From: JL08 sp039969355
GTDB lineage: Bacteria > Pseudomonadota > Alphaproteobacteria > Rhodobacterales > Rhodobacteraceae
NCBI GenBank assembly: GCA_039969355.1
Contig: JBDVOA010000018.1
Span: 1 to 64,000 of the forward strand
Length of the DNA: 64,000 bases
Direction: 5' to 3'
Part shown: positions 41,698-51,230 of the stretch, piece after piece
Layout: each line of letters starts with the position of its first letter
Position numbering within the stretch: the first letter of the stretch is position 1
Translations under genes and position numbers: made by a program
Notes under the pieces: model-generated
Database searches by the model: none
What the model was told of the DNA's origin: nothing
The model's input: the letters and a program-made list of their open reading frames with translations, nothing else

Positions 41698-44400
41698 CTA
41701 TTCAAACGTATAAGCAAACCCCTCGTCTGACCCAGTCACTGTAACTTTAGTCAGCGATTCTCCGTCCATGGTTCTGTTCAGAACTTGACGGCTCAACTCG
41801 GGCAATAGAGTATTTGTCAGAATGGCATCAACCATGCGACCGCCGGATTCTATTTCGGTGCAGCGTGCCTTGATCAGGTCCATCGTACCTTCGCCGATCA
41901 CCAGAGCCGCGTCGTGTCCTTCCTCCAGGCGATTTGCAATGCCGCGGAGCTTGTGGCCAGCGATTGCTTCTATCATGACTCCAGACAGCGGGTAGTAGGG
42001 GATAGTGACAACGCGGCCCAGTAACGCTGCAGGAAAAACCTGCAGCAAAGGTGACCTTAGCGATCCGGTTAGTTCTTCAAGGTCCGCAGATACCGCGCCA
42101 TTGTCGGTGATGGCCATGATCTCATCTGACCCCACGTTCGACGTCAGCAGGATCAGAGTATTTTTGAAATCAATGCGACGTCCTTCGCTGTCGTCCATCA
42201 TGCCCTTGTCAAAGACCTGAAAAAAGATTTCGTGCACATCGGGGTGGGCTTTTTCAACCTCGTCCAGCAAGACAACTGAATAGGGTCTTCTCCGCACCGC
42301 CTCGGTTAGAATGCCACCCTTGCCGTACCCGACATATCCCGGAGGTGCGCCTTTCAATGTGGATACTGTGTGAGCCTCCTGAAATTCACTCATATTGATG
42401 GAAATCAGGTTTTGTTCGCCCCCATAGAGGGTCTCAGTCAAGGCAAGCGCGGTTTCGGTTTTTCCAACGCCTGAGGGTCCACATAACATGAACACTCCGA
42501 TTGGTTTTTCCGGTGCGCCGAGGCCTGCATAAGAAGTCTGAATACGATTGGCGATCATTCTCATGGCATGATCTTGTCCGACGACTCGTTCCGACAGGAT
42601 ACTGGCAAGATGTAATGCTCGCTCTGTCTGGCTGGCCAGCATGCGGCCCGTCGGAATGCCGGTCCAGTCCTGTACGACGCTTGCGACCGCATTGCGGTCA
42701 ACGGAAGGCAGGATCAGAGGTGCTTCGCCTTGGGCCTCGGCCAGGGTCTCCATTCTATCGCGCAGTGAAACAAGGGTTTCCTCTCGCTCTTCGGGGGACA
42801 GATCAGCAATATCGCTCTCGTCCTCGGGGTCTTGCCCGTCAAGGCTTGCGCCTGTGTCATCAATTGGTGTTCCGGCAACGCGAAGAACCGCGCGCAGGTC
42901 GAGGATTTCTTCGACCAGGGTTTTTTCCGCTTCCCATTTGGCTTCAGCCTCAACTAACTCAGCTTCTGCCAGAGTCACGGCATCCAGAATAACTTCCATT
43001 CGCTCCGAGGTATCGATCCCGATTGCGTCCTCACGCTCCGCGATACGTTGTTCAATTTCAAGCGAGGCGAGCCTTCGCTGAATATCTTCGACTGCCGCAG
43101 GCGTTGCATGCTGGGAAACGGCCACTCGGGCGCAGGCCGTGTCCAAAAGGCTAATCGCCTTGTCCGGTAGCTGTCTTGAGGGAATGTACCGGTGTGACAA
43201 CTGCACAGATGCTTCTATGGCTTCGTCGAGAATTTCGACCTTGTGGTGCTTTTCAAGCACGCCAGCCATGCCACGGCACATGCGGATCGCAGCTTCTTCG
43301 CTGGGCTCTTCGATTTTCACTACCTGAAAGCGCCGGGTCAGGGCGGGGTCTTTTTCAATGTGTTCCTTATACTCGGACCAAGTGGTCGCCGCGACGGTGC
43401 GCAGTTCTCCGCGCGCCAGCGCTGGTTTCAGTAGGTTGGCAGCATCGCCTGTCCCTGCAGCCCCGCCAGCCCCGATCAAAGTGTGAGCTTCGTCAATAAA
43501 CAGGATAATAGGCACATCTGACGACTGCACTTCATCAATCACGGTTTTCAGGCGCTTTTCGAATTCGCCTTTTACGGATGCTCCGGCTTGCATCAGCCCG
43601 ACATCCAGCATGTGCAGTTCAACTGACCGTAGCTGTGGTGGGACGTCGCCCCGCGCAAGGCGCTGGGCAAACCCTTCAACGACAGCGGTTTTCCCTACGC
43701 CGGCTTCGCCGGTCAATATGGGATTGTTCTGTCGACGTCGCATGAGGATATCAACGATCTGTCGAATTTCCATGTCGCGCCCAACGATGGGGTCGATCAG
43801 GCCTGCCTTTGCCCGCTCCGTCAGATTGGTGGCATATTGGTCCAGCGCCGACTGGCCACCGGGTTTCTGCTTGGGAGTGTCACGTTGCGAGGCCGCTGCG
43901 CCACCTTCAACTGAATCGGTTAGCAACTCATCCAGCTGTGTCGACATTTGTGCCGGATCGATCTTGTCAAATTCCAGACTGACCTTGAACAAAAGCCCTT
44001 CCAACACCGGGACTTGCAGCGCGCCAAGTAATATGTAGGCGGACCTCACCGTACTATCGTCATAGTCCAATGATCCCATGCTCCAAGCGTCCTGAATTGC
44101 ATGGAATATGTGGTCAGAGAATTCTTCGACGGAACTAGCGCCATGAGGCAGAGCATCGATGGCTTTAAGGACGTCCGCTTCCAATTTCTCAAAATCTACA
44201 TCTGCTGATTGCAACAGGATGGTGAAGTCTGACCGTTCGGAGTGGATCAGTTCAGATACAAAATGGACCAGTTCAACATAAGGATTTCCACGCGCCTTGG
44301 CCCCTTGCGCAGCTTGAGAAAACGCTTTGAGGCAAAGCGGGTTGAGCTTGCTCACAAGTTCTTTGCGCTTGATTGATTCCTGTGAACCACGTTGGGACAT
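41698..44400 (-). CDS. clpV: Type VI secretion ATPase ClpV (TssH)
   Basis: 900 residues of the Clp/Hsp100 family with a Clp N-terminal domain (about 15-165), two AAA modules and a middle coiled coil (about 435-555). The first Walker A is GEAGVGKT at 231-238 and its Walker B ILFIDEAHTLIGAGG near 299-313; the second Walker A is GPSGVGKT at 641-648 with VVLLDEVEKAHPDVHE. The context inside a complete type VI locus makes it ClpV, which removes and recycles the contracted TssB/TssC sheath, and not ClpB. It is transcribed divergently from the kinase gene. Confidence 0.95.
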   Translation of the reverse strand: MSQRGSQESIKRKELVSKLNPLCLKAFSQAAQGAKARGNPYVELVHFVSELIHSERSDFTILLQSADVDFEKLEADVLKAIDALPHGASSVEEFSDHIFHAIQDAWSMGSLDYDDSTVRSAYILLGALQVPVLEGLLFKVSLEFDKIDPAQMSTQLDELLTDSVEGGAAASQRDTPKQKPGGQSALDQYATNLTERAKAGLIDPIVGRDMEIRQIVDILMRRRQNNPILTGEAGVGKTAVVEGFAQRLARGDVPPQLRSVELHMLDVGLMQAGASVKGEFEKRLKTVIDEVQSSDVPIILFIDEAHTLIGAGGAAGTGDAANLLKPALARGELRTVAATTWSEYKEHIEKDPALTRRFQVVKIEEPSEEAAIRMCRGMAGVLEKHHKVEILDEAIEASVQLSHRYIPSRQLPDKAISLLDTACARVAVSQHATPAAVEDIQRRLASLEIEQRIAEREDAIGIDTSERMEVILDAVTLAEAELVEAEAKWEAEKTLVEEILDLRAVLRVAGTPIDDTGASLDGQDPEDESDIADLSPEEREETLVSLRDRMETLAEAQGEAPLILPSVDRNAVASVVQDWTGIPTGRMLASQTERALHLASILSERVVGQDHAMRMIANRIQTSYAGLGAPEKPIGVFMLCGPSGVGKTETALALTETLYGGEQNLISINMSEFQEAHTVSTLKGAPPGYVGYGKGGILTEAVRRRPYSVVLLDEVEKAHPDVHEIFFQVFDKGMMDDSEGRRIDFKNTLILLTSNVGSDEIMAITDNGAVSADLEELTGSLRSPLLQVFPAALLGRVVTIPYYPLSGVMIEAIAGHKLRGIANRLEEGHDAALVIGEGTMDLIKARCTEIESGGRMVDAILTNTLLPELSRQVLNRTMDGESLTKVTVTGSDEGFAYTFE

Positions 44401-44460
44401 AATATCAGTTCCCCTATCTGAAGTGCCGCCAAAATAAGGCGTCTGAAAATTAATGTGGTG

Positions 44461-44479
44461 AACTTACTCGGGGTAAGTT
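44461..44479. promoter_or_regulatory. Palindrome between clpV and the T6SS kinase gene
   Basis: AACTTAC (44461-44467) and GTAAGTT (44473-44479) are perfect 7-base arms around TCGGG. The site is 61 bases upstream of clpV and 69 upstream of the kinase gene start (44548), so one regulator could control both divergent T6SS units. Confidence 0.55.
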
Positions 44480-44547
44480 TATGCTGAATTCCTGTAGACT
44501 GCTATATTTTTACCCCCGCGTCCATGATTTCGACCGGAGTTCCAAGG

Positions 44548-46650
44548 ATGATTGACCCACTCCCCTCCGACATATTCTGTGCGGATGAGGTTCTGAACAA
44601 CACCTACAAGATCGAAGGTGTTCTTGGCCGTGGCGGCACAGGCGAAGTCTATCTTGCCCGCAATCAAGTGACTGGACGTGTTGTTGCGATCAAGGCGCTG
44701 AATGCTCAGTTTTCCGGCAATTCCGACTACGTCGAGTTGATGAAACGCGAAGAAGAGATGCGCAGCATAATACATGATGCGGTTGTGCGCTACACGGAAT
44801 GCTCGCGCACAGACAACGGACACGTCGTGCTGGTAATGGACTTCGTCAACGGAGAGTCACTGAATGATGTGATGCAGCATCGGAGGCTTGACCCAAAAGA
44901 GCTGCTGATTATTGCGCATCGGGTCGCCGAAGGGTTGGTTGTCACTCATGCAGGCGGGATCGTGCATCGTGACCTGTCGCCAGACAATATCATACTTCGT
45001 GACGGCAACCCAGAGGCCGCGACCATAATTGACTTTGGCATTGCCAAGGACACCGCATCTGGCGCGCGCACAATCGTCGGAAACCAATTTGCGGGAAAAT
45101 ATGAATACGCCTCGCCCGAACAATTAGATGGCCAAGCTGAACCGAGGTCGGATTTCTATTCTCTTGGGGCAGCGCTGCTCGCAGCATACCTGGGCGATAT
45201 ACCGTTCCCGGGCGCGACACCTGGCGAAATTGTGCGCCGCAAGCAATCACCGTTAGATACGTCGTCGGTGCCCGATCCACTCAAATCGCTGATCGACTGG
45301 CTATCGGCCCCAGATCCAAATGATCGCCCGGCTACTGCAACTGACATTGTCGACAGGATTGACGAGACACTTAGGCCCGATCGGAGTTCCAATCGGAGCA
45401 CACCTGCAAAGGCAAGTTCCAAGAAAAGCAGGCGCGGTTGGTGGCTTGTCCTACCACTTGCGCTTGGTGTCGCAGGAGGGTTGGCATATCTTGTCGGGAT
45501 ATTAGATCCACTATTGCCTCAGCCGCTTCCTGTGGTGTCGCCTTACACGCTATCGGCGGGCCAGACTGAGGATGGGGTGTTCAGCGTGGAGGGGTATGCG
45601 CCAACTAAGGATGCCGCGCTAAAATTGGCTGGGGCATTGTCAGCCGTCGTGGGCGCAGAAGTCTTGCCAGATTCACTGACCTTGGCTGATGGATTTCCGA
45701 GCGATGATTGGGTGGATGACGTCGCAATGCTGACGTCCTTCACATCCGGATTAGCTTCCTGGACCTTGTCGGTTCAGGACACAAATGCAAACCTAGTCGG
45801 GCTTGCCGCCGATATTACTTCGCGCGACCGTATTGTTCGGTCTGTTTCAGATTGGTCCAGTGCAAGTGGCTTTGGCGTTAGCACAGATATCCTTGCGGGC
45901 CCCAAGGACCTTTCTGTTCAATCCGTGCAATCCATGCTCGATAGCCTTGCAACGTGCGGCCCGTTGTATCAGCGTGCGGCGGCGGATTCATCTTATCCGC
46001 TACCCTCCATTATTGATATTGCGGGCGATTTCGCCTCCGGTGCAGACGCCGCCACAATCAAGGATGCTATTAGGTCGGTGATTGGCGATCGCGAAGTGAA
46101 GATTGAAGCAAATGTATTGAACTCACAGCTCTGCGCAATCCTGTCCGTTCTGCCCGATGCGCCTGCAAATGCAATTTCGATCTGGCTTGGAGATGGTGAA
46201 ACTGGACAGGCAAATTTGACGGGTGCATATCATGTAGGTGAGAATCCCATAGCGGAGATTCACGCCCCTGCAAACATGATCGGCGGGTCCTTGTGGGTGA
46301 TGGTGATAGATTCGGCCGGACTGGTGTTCCATGTGTTGCCACATATCAATCGTCCAACCGGCAGGCTGGATGATCTCGGAGTCGAAGAGGGCGGATTTCG
46401 CCGGATCCCGGTTCTTTACTCGATCAAAGACTTCCAGGAAGACAATACGCGCATCGCATTCCGAATATCAGAGGAAGATTTTGGCAAAAGCCAGATTATC
46501 GCCATTCTGTCGAGAACGCCACTGTTTGACACGCGCCGACCCAGGGACGAAAGTGTGGAATCATTGGCTAAAGCCCTATCCGAACGTCTGACAGGGCGCG
46601 AAGACGACATTATCGGTGTTGCAACGCGCGTTATTGATGCCCGCCCATGA
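44548..46650 (+). CDS. Ser/Thr protein kinase of the type VI locus (PpkA-like)
   Basis: 700 residues. A Hanks-type kinase domain covers about 20-275: glycine loop GRGGTGEV (27-34), catalytic Lys49, HRDLSPDN (140-147), DFG (162-164) and a SPE motif (189-191). The usual HRDLKPEN lysine is serine here, a variant seen in some bacterial kinases. After a Ser/Lys-rich linker comes a membrane helix at about 298-317 and a periplasmic region of roughly 380 residues of unknown fold. In other systems PpkA phosphorylates an FHA protein to switch on secretion; the FHA protein is at 54144-55457. The start at 44548 has GGAG at good spacing and is preferred over 44524. No phosphatase gene is adjacent. Confidence 0.9.
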   Translation: MIDPLPSDIFCADEVLNNTYKIEGVLGRGGTGEVYLARNQVTGRVVAIKALNAQFSGNSDYVELMKREEEMRSIIHDAVVRYTECSRTDNGHVVLVMDFVNGESLNDVMQHRRLDPKELLIIAHRVAEGLVVTHAGGIVHRDLSPDNIILRDGNPEAATIIDFGIAKDTASGARTIVGNQFAGKYEYASPEQLDGQAEPRSDFYSLGAALLAAYLGDIPFPGATPGEIVRRKQSPLDTSSVPDPLKSLIDWLSAPDPNDRPATATDIVDRIDETLRPDRSSNRSTPAKASSKKSRRGWWLVLPLALGVAGGLAYLVGILDPLLPQPLPVVSPYTLSAGQTEDGVFSVEGYAPTKDAALKLAGALSAVVGAEVLPDSLTLADGFPSDDWVDDVAMLTSFTSGLASWTLSVQDTNANLVGLAADITSRDRIVRSVSDWSSASGFGVSTDILAGPKDLSVQSVQSMLDSLATCGPLYQRAAADSSYPLPSIIDIAGDFASGADAATIKDAIRSVIGDREVKIEANVLNSQLCAILSVLPDAPANAISIWLGDGETGQANLTGAYHVGENPIAEIHAPANMIGGSLWVMVIDSAGLVFHVLPHINRPTGRLDDLGVEEGGFRRIPVLYSIKDFQEDNTRIAFRISEEDFGKSQIIAILSRTPLFDTRRPRDESVESLAKALSERLTGREDDIIGVATRVIDARP

Positions 46651-46766
46651 ACGTTGATCCTGCTTATGCATTCAAAGTTGCCAGAATCGCGGAACTCTGT
46701 AACATTAGGTTTTTTAGGCAGTTATTTTGAACGACGAAATTACATTTGTATAGCTGGAGGGTTTAG

Positions 46767-47897
46767 ATGGAATTGAGTACGTTCCTTGCCCCGGTGGCAG
46801 ACAAAGCACCCTCGGGGGTGGAACTTCGGAATGATGCGCGATTTCACGCGATAGAGCGGCTGTTAGAGCCCGCTGAAAAAGCGAATCGCGAGAATGAAGA
46901 TGGTACCGGAAGTCAGGGTGTATCGCCCGTAGACTGGGGTGCATTGATGGAAGACGCGGTTGAACTTGCTAGCGATGGGCATGATCTGCGTCTATTGGTC
47001 ATAGTGGCGCGCGCGCAAGCCAACAGCAACAGTTTTGGTGGTTTAGCTGGTGGACTGATGTTGCTGGTTGATGCTCTAGATCAGTATTGGGACAGCCTGC
47101 ATCCGCAATTGCGCAGTTCTGACGACCCAAAAATGGCTTCGATTCGGCGGACCAACGCGTTAAAGCAGCTTGAGAACGATGAATCGGGTTTGTTGGGGGA
47201 CTTGAAGCTCAATACCGTCTTTTCTCGGCGGGGCATTGGGCATATCTCCGGCGATGATCTTGCTACTGCACATCTTTCAGCCTTTGAAATGCAAAGTCGC
47301 GCGCCTTCTGGCCTAAGTCGGTCGGAAATGGATGAGCGGACAACCCAACACGAACAATTGGTAAATAAGGTAAATGGCGCAAGCCGTGCGCTTGTCGCCG
47401 AAGAAGGTGAGACAGCGGAAAAACTGGTGGAAGGGTTAAGAGCCTCCAGTGCTGCGCTGGCAGCGCTTGAGGCCAAGATGGCCGAGAAGATGGGGCTGTC
47501 AAATGGACAGGCTGTTACGTTCCCGGAACTCAGCGAATTTCTGACCCACATGTTAGCAACACTGGAGGGCGCTATGGCCCACTCCGATAGCGACGACGAG
47601 ACTGATACGGCAGCGCCGGTGATGGACGCCGCGCCTGAACAATCGCGCGCACCCTCTGCCGTGACAAATGGTGGTACTGCCGGTCCGATCGCGTCGCGTA
47701 ACGATGTCATCAAGCATCTCGATCTGATCATCGAATTTTATGAACGCACAGAGCCCTCGAGTCCAATCCCGCATCTGGCAAAGAGGATGCGGCGCATGGT
47801 CCCGATGGATTTTATGCAACTGATGGAAGAAATCGCCCCCAGCGGGATGAAAGAGTTCAGGAACGCCACCGGTGTTAACGACACCAAAGCAAAGTAA
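46767..47897 (+). CDS. tssA: Type VI secretion protein TssA (ImpA family)
   Basis: 376 residues with an N-terminal ImpA domain (about 15-125, including PVDWGALMEDAVELASDGHDLRL and WDSLHPQL) that starts with ELSTFLAPVADKAPSGVELR. The rest is helical, Ala/Glu-rich, ending in a region with EFYERTEPSSPIPHLAKRMRRM. TssA caps the growing sheath and links it to the baseplate. GGAGGG precedes the start. It is the second gene of the operon. Confidence 0.92.
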   Translation: MELSTFLAPVADKAPSGVELRNDARFHAIERLLEPAEKANRENEDGTGSQGVSPVDWGALMEDAVELASDGHDLRLLVIVARAQANSNSFGGLAGGLMLLVDALDQYWDSLHPQLRSSDDPKMASIRRTNALKQLENDESGLLGDLKLNTVFSRRGIGHISGDDLATAHLSAFEMQSRAPSGLSRSEMDERTTQHEQLVNKVNGASRALVAEEGETAEKLVEGLRASSAALAALEAKMAEKMGLSNGQAVTFPELSEFLTHMLATLEGAMAHSDSDDETDTAAPVMDAAPEQSRAPSAVTNGGTAGPIASRNDVIKHLDLIIEFYERTEPSSPIPHLAKRMRRMVPMDFMQLMEEIAPSGMKEFRNATGVNDTKAK

Positions 47898-47920
47898 TTT
47901 AGCAAAGAGAGGTTATTTCA

Positions 47921-48457
47921 TTGACTGGAAGTAAGCAAAAAGTCATCGAACGCAACCGGGCGCCACGTGTCCAGATTGCATATGACGTTGAACATTATGG
48001 CAGCCCCACTACCATAGAACTGCCGTTTGTCATGGGTGTTATGGCCGATCTTGCCGGTGCATCCGAAACTAAAGAAGCCCAGAAAAGCGTTAATGACCGT
48101 GCGTTCGTTGAAACAGATGCTGGTCGATTTCCAAAGTTCATGGAGGCATTGTCGCCGCGGGTGAAAGCCCGTGTGCCCAACAAGTTGCCTGGCAAGGAGG
48201 GCGAAGAGGCAGACGAAGAGATGTTTGTCGATTTGTCTTTCAAAAACATGGGTGATTTTACGCCTGATAAGGTGGCCGAGCAGGTTCCCGCACTTGCGGA
48301 ATTGCTAAAGATGCGTCGCCAGCTAGAAGAATTGCTTGGCTACATGGATGGCAAGGTGGACGCGGAAAAGCGTATTGCGCAGCTTTTGGCAAATGAGCCG
48401 TTGCTGGCAGAGGCCGCTGAGGCGGCAATGCAGAACTCCAAAGAAGAGGAGGCATAA
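47921..48457 (+). CDS. tssB: Type VI sheath protein TssB (VipA/ImpB)
   Basis: 178 residues starting from a TTG codon with AGAGAGG upstream. NRAPRVQIAYDVEHYGSPTTIELPFVMGVMADL (about 12-44) is the conserved N-terminal sheath motif, and FVDLSFKNMGDFTPDKVAEQVPALAELLKMRRQLEEL follows. TssB pairs with TssC to form the contractile sheath. It ends two bases before tssC. Confidence 0.95.
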   Translation: MTGSKQKVIERNRAPRVQIAYDVEHYGSPTTIELPFVMGVMADLAGASETKEAQKSVNDRAFVETDAGRFPKFMEALSPRVKARVPNKLPGKEGEEADEEMFVDLSFKNMGDFTPDKVAEQVPALAELLKMRRQLEELLGYMDGKVDAEKRIAQLLANEPLLAEAAEAAMQNSKEEEA

Positions 48458-48459
48458 AG

Positions 48460-49971
48460 ATGGCTGACGCAAAACAAGAAGGTGGAGCAGATGCCGCAGA
48501 GGCGCAGGAAATTGATCTGGGAGAATTCACAGGTCTTTTGGAAAAGGATTTCCGAGTCAAGGAAAGCGAAGGCGACAAGCTACAGTCTCTGGTACAAAAC
48601 CTTGCCCTTGCGGCAACTGAACGGTCCGGAACGGCGACGATATCCGGAAATGCGGTCAAATCGATCAAGTCACTTATTGCGGGCATCGACAGCCTGCTGA
48701 CGGATCAGATGAACGAGATCATGCATTGTGATGAGTTGCGCGAAATCGAAGGCACCTGGCGGGGTCTGCACTATCTGGTGAACAACACCGAAACCGACCA
48801 AAAGCTGAAGATCCGTGTGATCAATATGAAGAAAGACGAGTTGGCGGATCATCTGGAAGATTTCGAAGGCCAGATGTGGGATCAGGCGTCGATGTTCAAA
48901 AAGGTCTATTCGGACGAATACTCGATGTTTGGTGGTGAACCTTTCGGCGCGATCGTCGGGGCTTACGAGTTTTCCCAACACCCAAAAGACGTAGGACTAT
49001 TGCGTAATCTGTCTGGCATCTGTGCGTCTGCGCATTCGCCTTTCATTGCAGCTGCTGCGCCGCAACTTTTCCGCATGGACAGCTGGCAGGAACTGCCCAA
49101 TCCACAAGATCTGGAACAGATCGTGTCTTCTCCTGATTATGCAAGCTGGCAAAGCCTGCGCGAAAGCGAAGACAGCCGTTACATCGGCTTGACCATGCCA
49201 AGAGTTCTGGCGCGGCTGCCATATGGCGCGGAAACAGTGCCAGTAAAAGGTTTTGACTTCGAAGAGGATATTCAGGGCGATCATGAGCGTTATGTTTGGA
49301 TGAACGCAGCCTTTGCGATGGGTGTGAACATCAATCGCAGTCACAAACTCTATGGCTGGGGTACGCAAATTCGCGGTGTGGAGTCCGGTGGCACGGTGAC
49401 GAACCTTCCGGTGCACACATTTCCGACGGACGACGGATCTGTTGCGATGAAGTGTCCGACAGAAATTGCTATCGATGACCGACGCGAGGCGGAACTTGCC
49501 AAGCTGGGCATGATGCCAATCCTGCACCGTAAGAATACTGATGTAGCTGCCTTTATCGGGGCGCATTCGCTGCAGGACGACGAAGCCCGCGCCGGGAGGC
49601 TGGTTGATCCGGACGCTCAGGCCAATGAGCGGCTATCCGCGAATCTGCCGTATCTCTTCCCTGTCAGCCGATTTGCGCACTACCTCAAAGCCATTGCGCG
49701 AGACAAGGTTGGCACTTTCAAGGAACGCTCGGACATGCAGGTTTGGTTAAGCGAATGGATAAACCGCTACGTTCTGGCCAATACAGCGATGGCCGATGAC
49801 AAAGCTAAGGCAAAACGCCCTTTGGCGGCTGCAGAAGTGGAAGTCGATAGCGTCGAAGGGCGGCCGGGTTATTACAATGCCCGCTTCTTTTTGCGACCGC
49901 ACTACCAGTTGGAAGGGATCAACGCGAGCTTGAGGCTCGTCTCGGAATTGCCCTCCGTCAAGTCGTCTTAG
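48460..49971 (+). CDS. tssC: Type VI sheath protein TssC (VipB/ImpC)
   Basis: 503 residues, a standard length. Visible features are WRGLHYLVNNTETDQKLKIRVINM (about 92-115), EFSQHPKDVGLLRNLSGICASAHSPFIAAA (about 170-200), LARLPYG, and a C-terminal FLRPHYQLEGINASLRLVSELPS. It is the large sheath subunit, co-translated with TssB. Confidence 0.96.
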   Translation: MADAKQEGGADAAEAQEIDLGEFTGLLEKDFRVKESEGDKLQSLVQNLALAATERSGTATISGNAVKSIKSLIAGIDSLLTDQMNEIMHCDELREIEGTWRGLHYLVNNTETDQKLKIRVINMKKDELADHLEDFEGQMWDQASMFKKVYSDEYSMFGGEPFGAIVGAYEFSQHPKDVGLLRNLSGICASAHSPFIAAAAPQLFRMDSWQELPNPQDLEQIVSSPDYASWQSLRESEDSRYIGLTMPRVLARLPYGAETVPVKGFDFEEDIQGDHERYVWMNAAFAMGVNINRSHKLYGWGTQIRGVESGGTVTNLPVHTFPTDDGSVAMKCPTEIAIDDRREAELAKLGMMPILHRKNTDVAAFIGAHSLQDDEARAGRLVDPDAQANERLSANLPYLFPVSRFAHYLKAIARDKVGTFKERSDMQVWLSEWINRYVLANTAMADDKAKAKRPLAAAEVEVDSVEGRPGYYNARFFLRPHYQLEGINASLRLVSELPSVKSS

Positions 49972-50013
49972 ATCAGTAATTTTGACTGCAACAATATTTG
50001 AAAGGAATAAGAA

Positions 50014-50511
50014 ATGGGCATTCAAGGAGCTCTGAAGATAGATGATATCCCGGGCGAATCCAAACGCGCCGAACATGAAGACGAGATCGATTTCTATGGG
50101 CTGCATTGGGAGATAAAGCAACAAAGCTCGTCAGCAGCTGGTAGCGGTCGCTCGCGTGGTCGCGCAGACGTAAGCGGTGTGACAGTTTGGAAAGCCATGG
50201 ACGCGGCGTCGCCGTATCTGGCGCTTGCTGCAATGCAAGGTAAGTCAATTCCCGAAGCCATTGCCTATGTACGCAAAGATTCCGGTGACGCCCATCTTGA
50301 TTACCTGAAAATCACGATGACCAACTGCATGATTTCATTTGTAGAAATGCTGAACCATGACGACTCTACCGACGACGTGAACGATCAGATCATCCATGAA
50401 AAGGTCACGATTACCTGCGAAAAAATCAACATGATCTACACCGTTCAGGCGGATGACCACTCTGCCGGTGATGAGCACGAAATCGAGTATGATATCGTCG
50501 CGGGCGTATAG
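50014..50511 (+). CDS. hcp: Type VI tube protein Hcp (TssD)
   Basis: 165 residues of the Hcp family: it begins MGIQGALKIDDIPGESKR and has SPYLALAAMQGKSIPEAIAYVRK and the late DQIIHEKVTITCEKI segment. Hcp hexamers stack to form the inner tube that is expelled with VgrG. AAGGAATAAGAA precedes the start; it lies 42 bases after tssC. Confidence 0.95.
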   Translation: MGIQGALKIDDIPGESKRAEHEDEIDFYGLHWEIKQQSSSAAGSGRSRGRADVSGVTVWKAMDAASPYLALAAMQGKSIPEAIAYVRKDSGDAHLDYLKITMTNCMISFVEMLNHDDSTDDVNDQIIHEKVTITCEKINMIYTVQADDHSAGDEHEIEYDIVAGV

Positions 50512-50516
50512 CATCC

Positions 50517-51230
50517 GTGGCCGAAGTGGCGCAAGCCAAGGCACGCAGCGAGGCGGTCCAACCTTCATTGTGGGATCGCCTTGTTGATGATTTGCCAGGG
50601 TTAATCGCTGAAACATCAAGCTTGCACGATGAATTGTCCGAAGAACTGGGCGCAGAAGAGCTTGATGCACTTGAGGAAGGCGGCCTCAGGGCAATCGAAA
50701 AGCGTGTGGACCTTAGTGTCGAAACCCGGCGTAAGTTGCATTTTCTTGTTGCTAAAAATCAGGACCGACAGCGGATTGAAGAGCGTGGCATCGTCGTGAC
50801 GGCAGACGTTTTGCGAGAGGCCGTCCGCCGCGATATTGAGGCATTGTTCAACATTGAACGTCTCGAAGCGCAATATATGTTGACCGACCGGGAGCGTGCA
50901 TCCATCGAATCTCCTTCGGAAATGTTGGCCGATTTCCCGGAAGTTCGGCAAAGCGTCGTAAATTTTGGTGTTCCGTCTTTCTCGGGGCGCTCCAGTTCGG
51001 ATTTTGACAAGGACACTTTAGCGCGCGATCTGAAAGAGGTGCTTGCGGTATTTGAACCTCGTCTAAAGCGTGACAGCATCAAGGTTGGTATTCATATCGG
51101 TGAAAAAACCGGACTTCGGATCGAGATCAACGGTATTCTTATGCTCGCGCCCGTTCAGGAAAGGCTGCGCCTTTCAACTTCAATTGATCTGGACAACGGT
51201 CGCGCCATCACAACGGTTGAGGACGCGTGA
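50517..51230 (+). CDS. tssE: Type VI baseplate protein TssE (gp25-like)
   Basis: 237 residues from a GTG start. The gp25/GPW-type domain occupies about 130-235 (ESPSEMLADFPEVRQSVVNFGVPSFSG and LRIEINGILMLAPVQERLRLSTSID). About 100 residues of helical, charged sequence precede it, so the protein is longer than the usual 130-170 residues. TssE starts sheath polymerisation at the baseplate. Five bases separate it from hcp, and its stop overlaps the tssF start. Confidence 0.9.
   Translation: MAEVAQAKARSEAVQPSLWDRLVDDLPGLIAETSSLHDELSEELGAEELDALEEGGLRAIEKRVDLSVETRRKLHFLVAKNQDRQRIEERGIVVTADVLREAVRRDIEALFNIERLEAQYMLTDRERASIESPSEMLADFPEVRQSVVNFGVPSFSGRSSSDFDKDTLARDLKEVLAVFEPRLKRDSIKVGIHIGEKTGLRIEINGILMLAPVQERLRLSTSIDLDNGRAITTVEDA

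Noticed and set aside
41698..44400. ClpB chaperone
   Set aside because: The two-AAA layout would fit, but the gene is embedded in a complete type VI locus and is divergent from its operon, as is usual for ClpV.
46651..46766. TTGAAC-like and TATAG-like boxes just before tssA
   Set aside because: A start site there would fall on the ribosome site; they are unlikely to be a working promoter, and tssA is probably read from the kinase operon.
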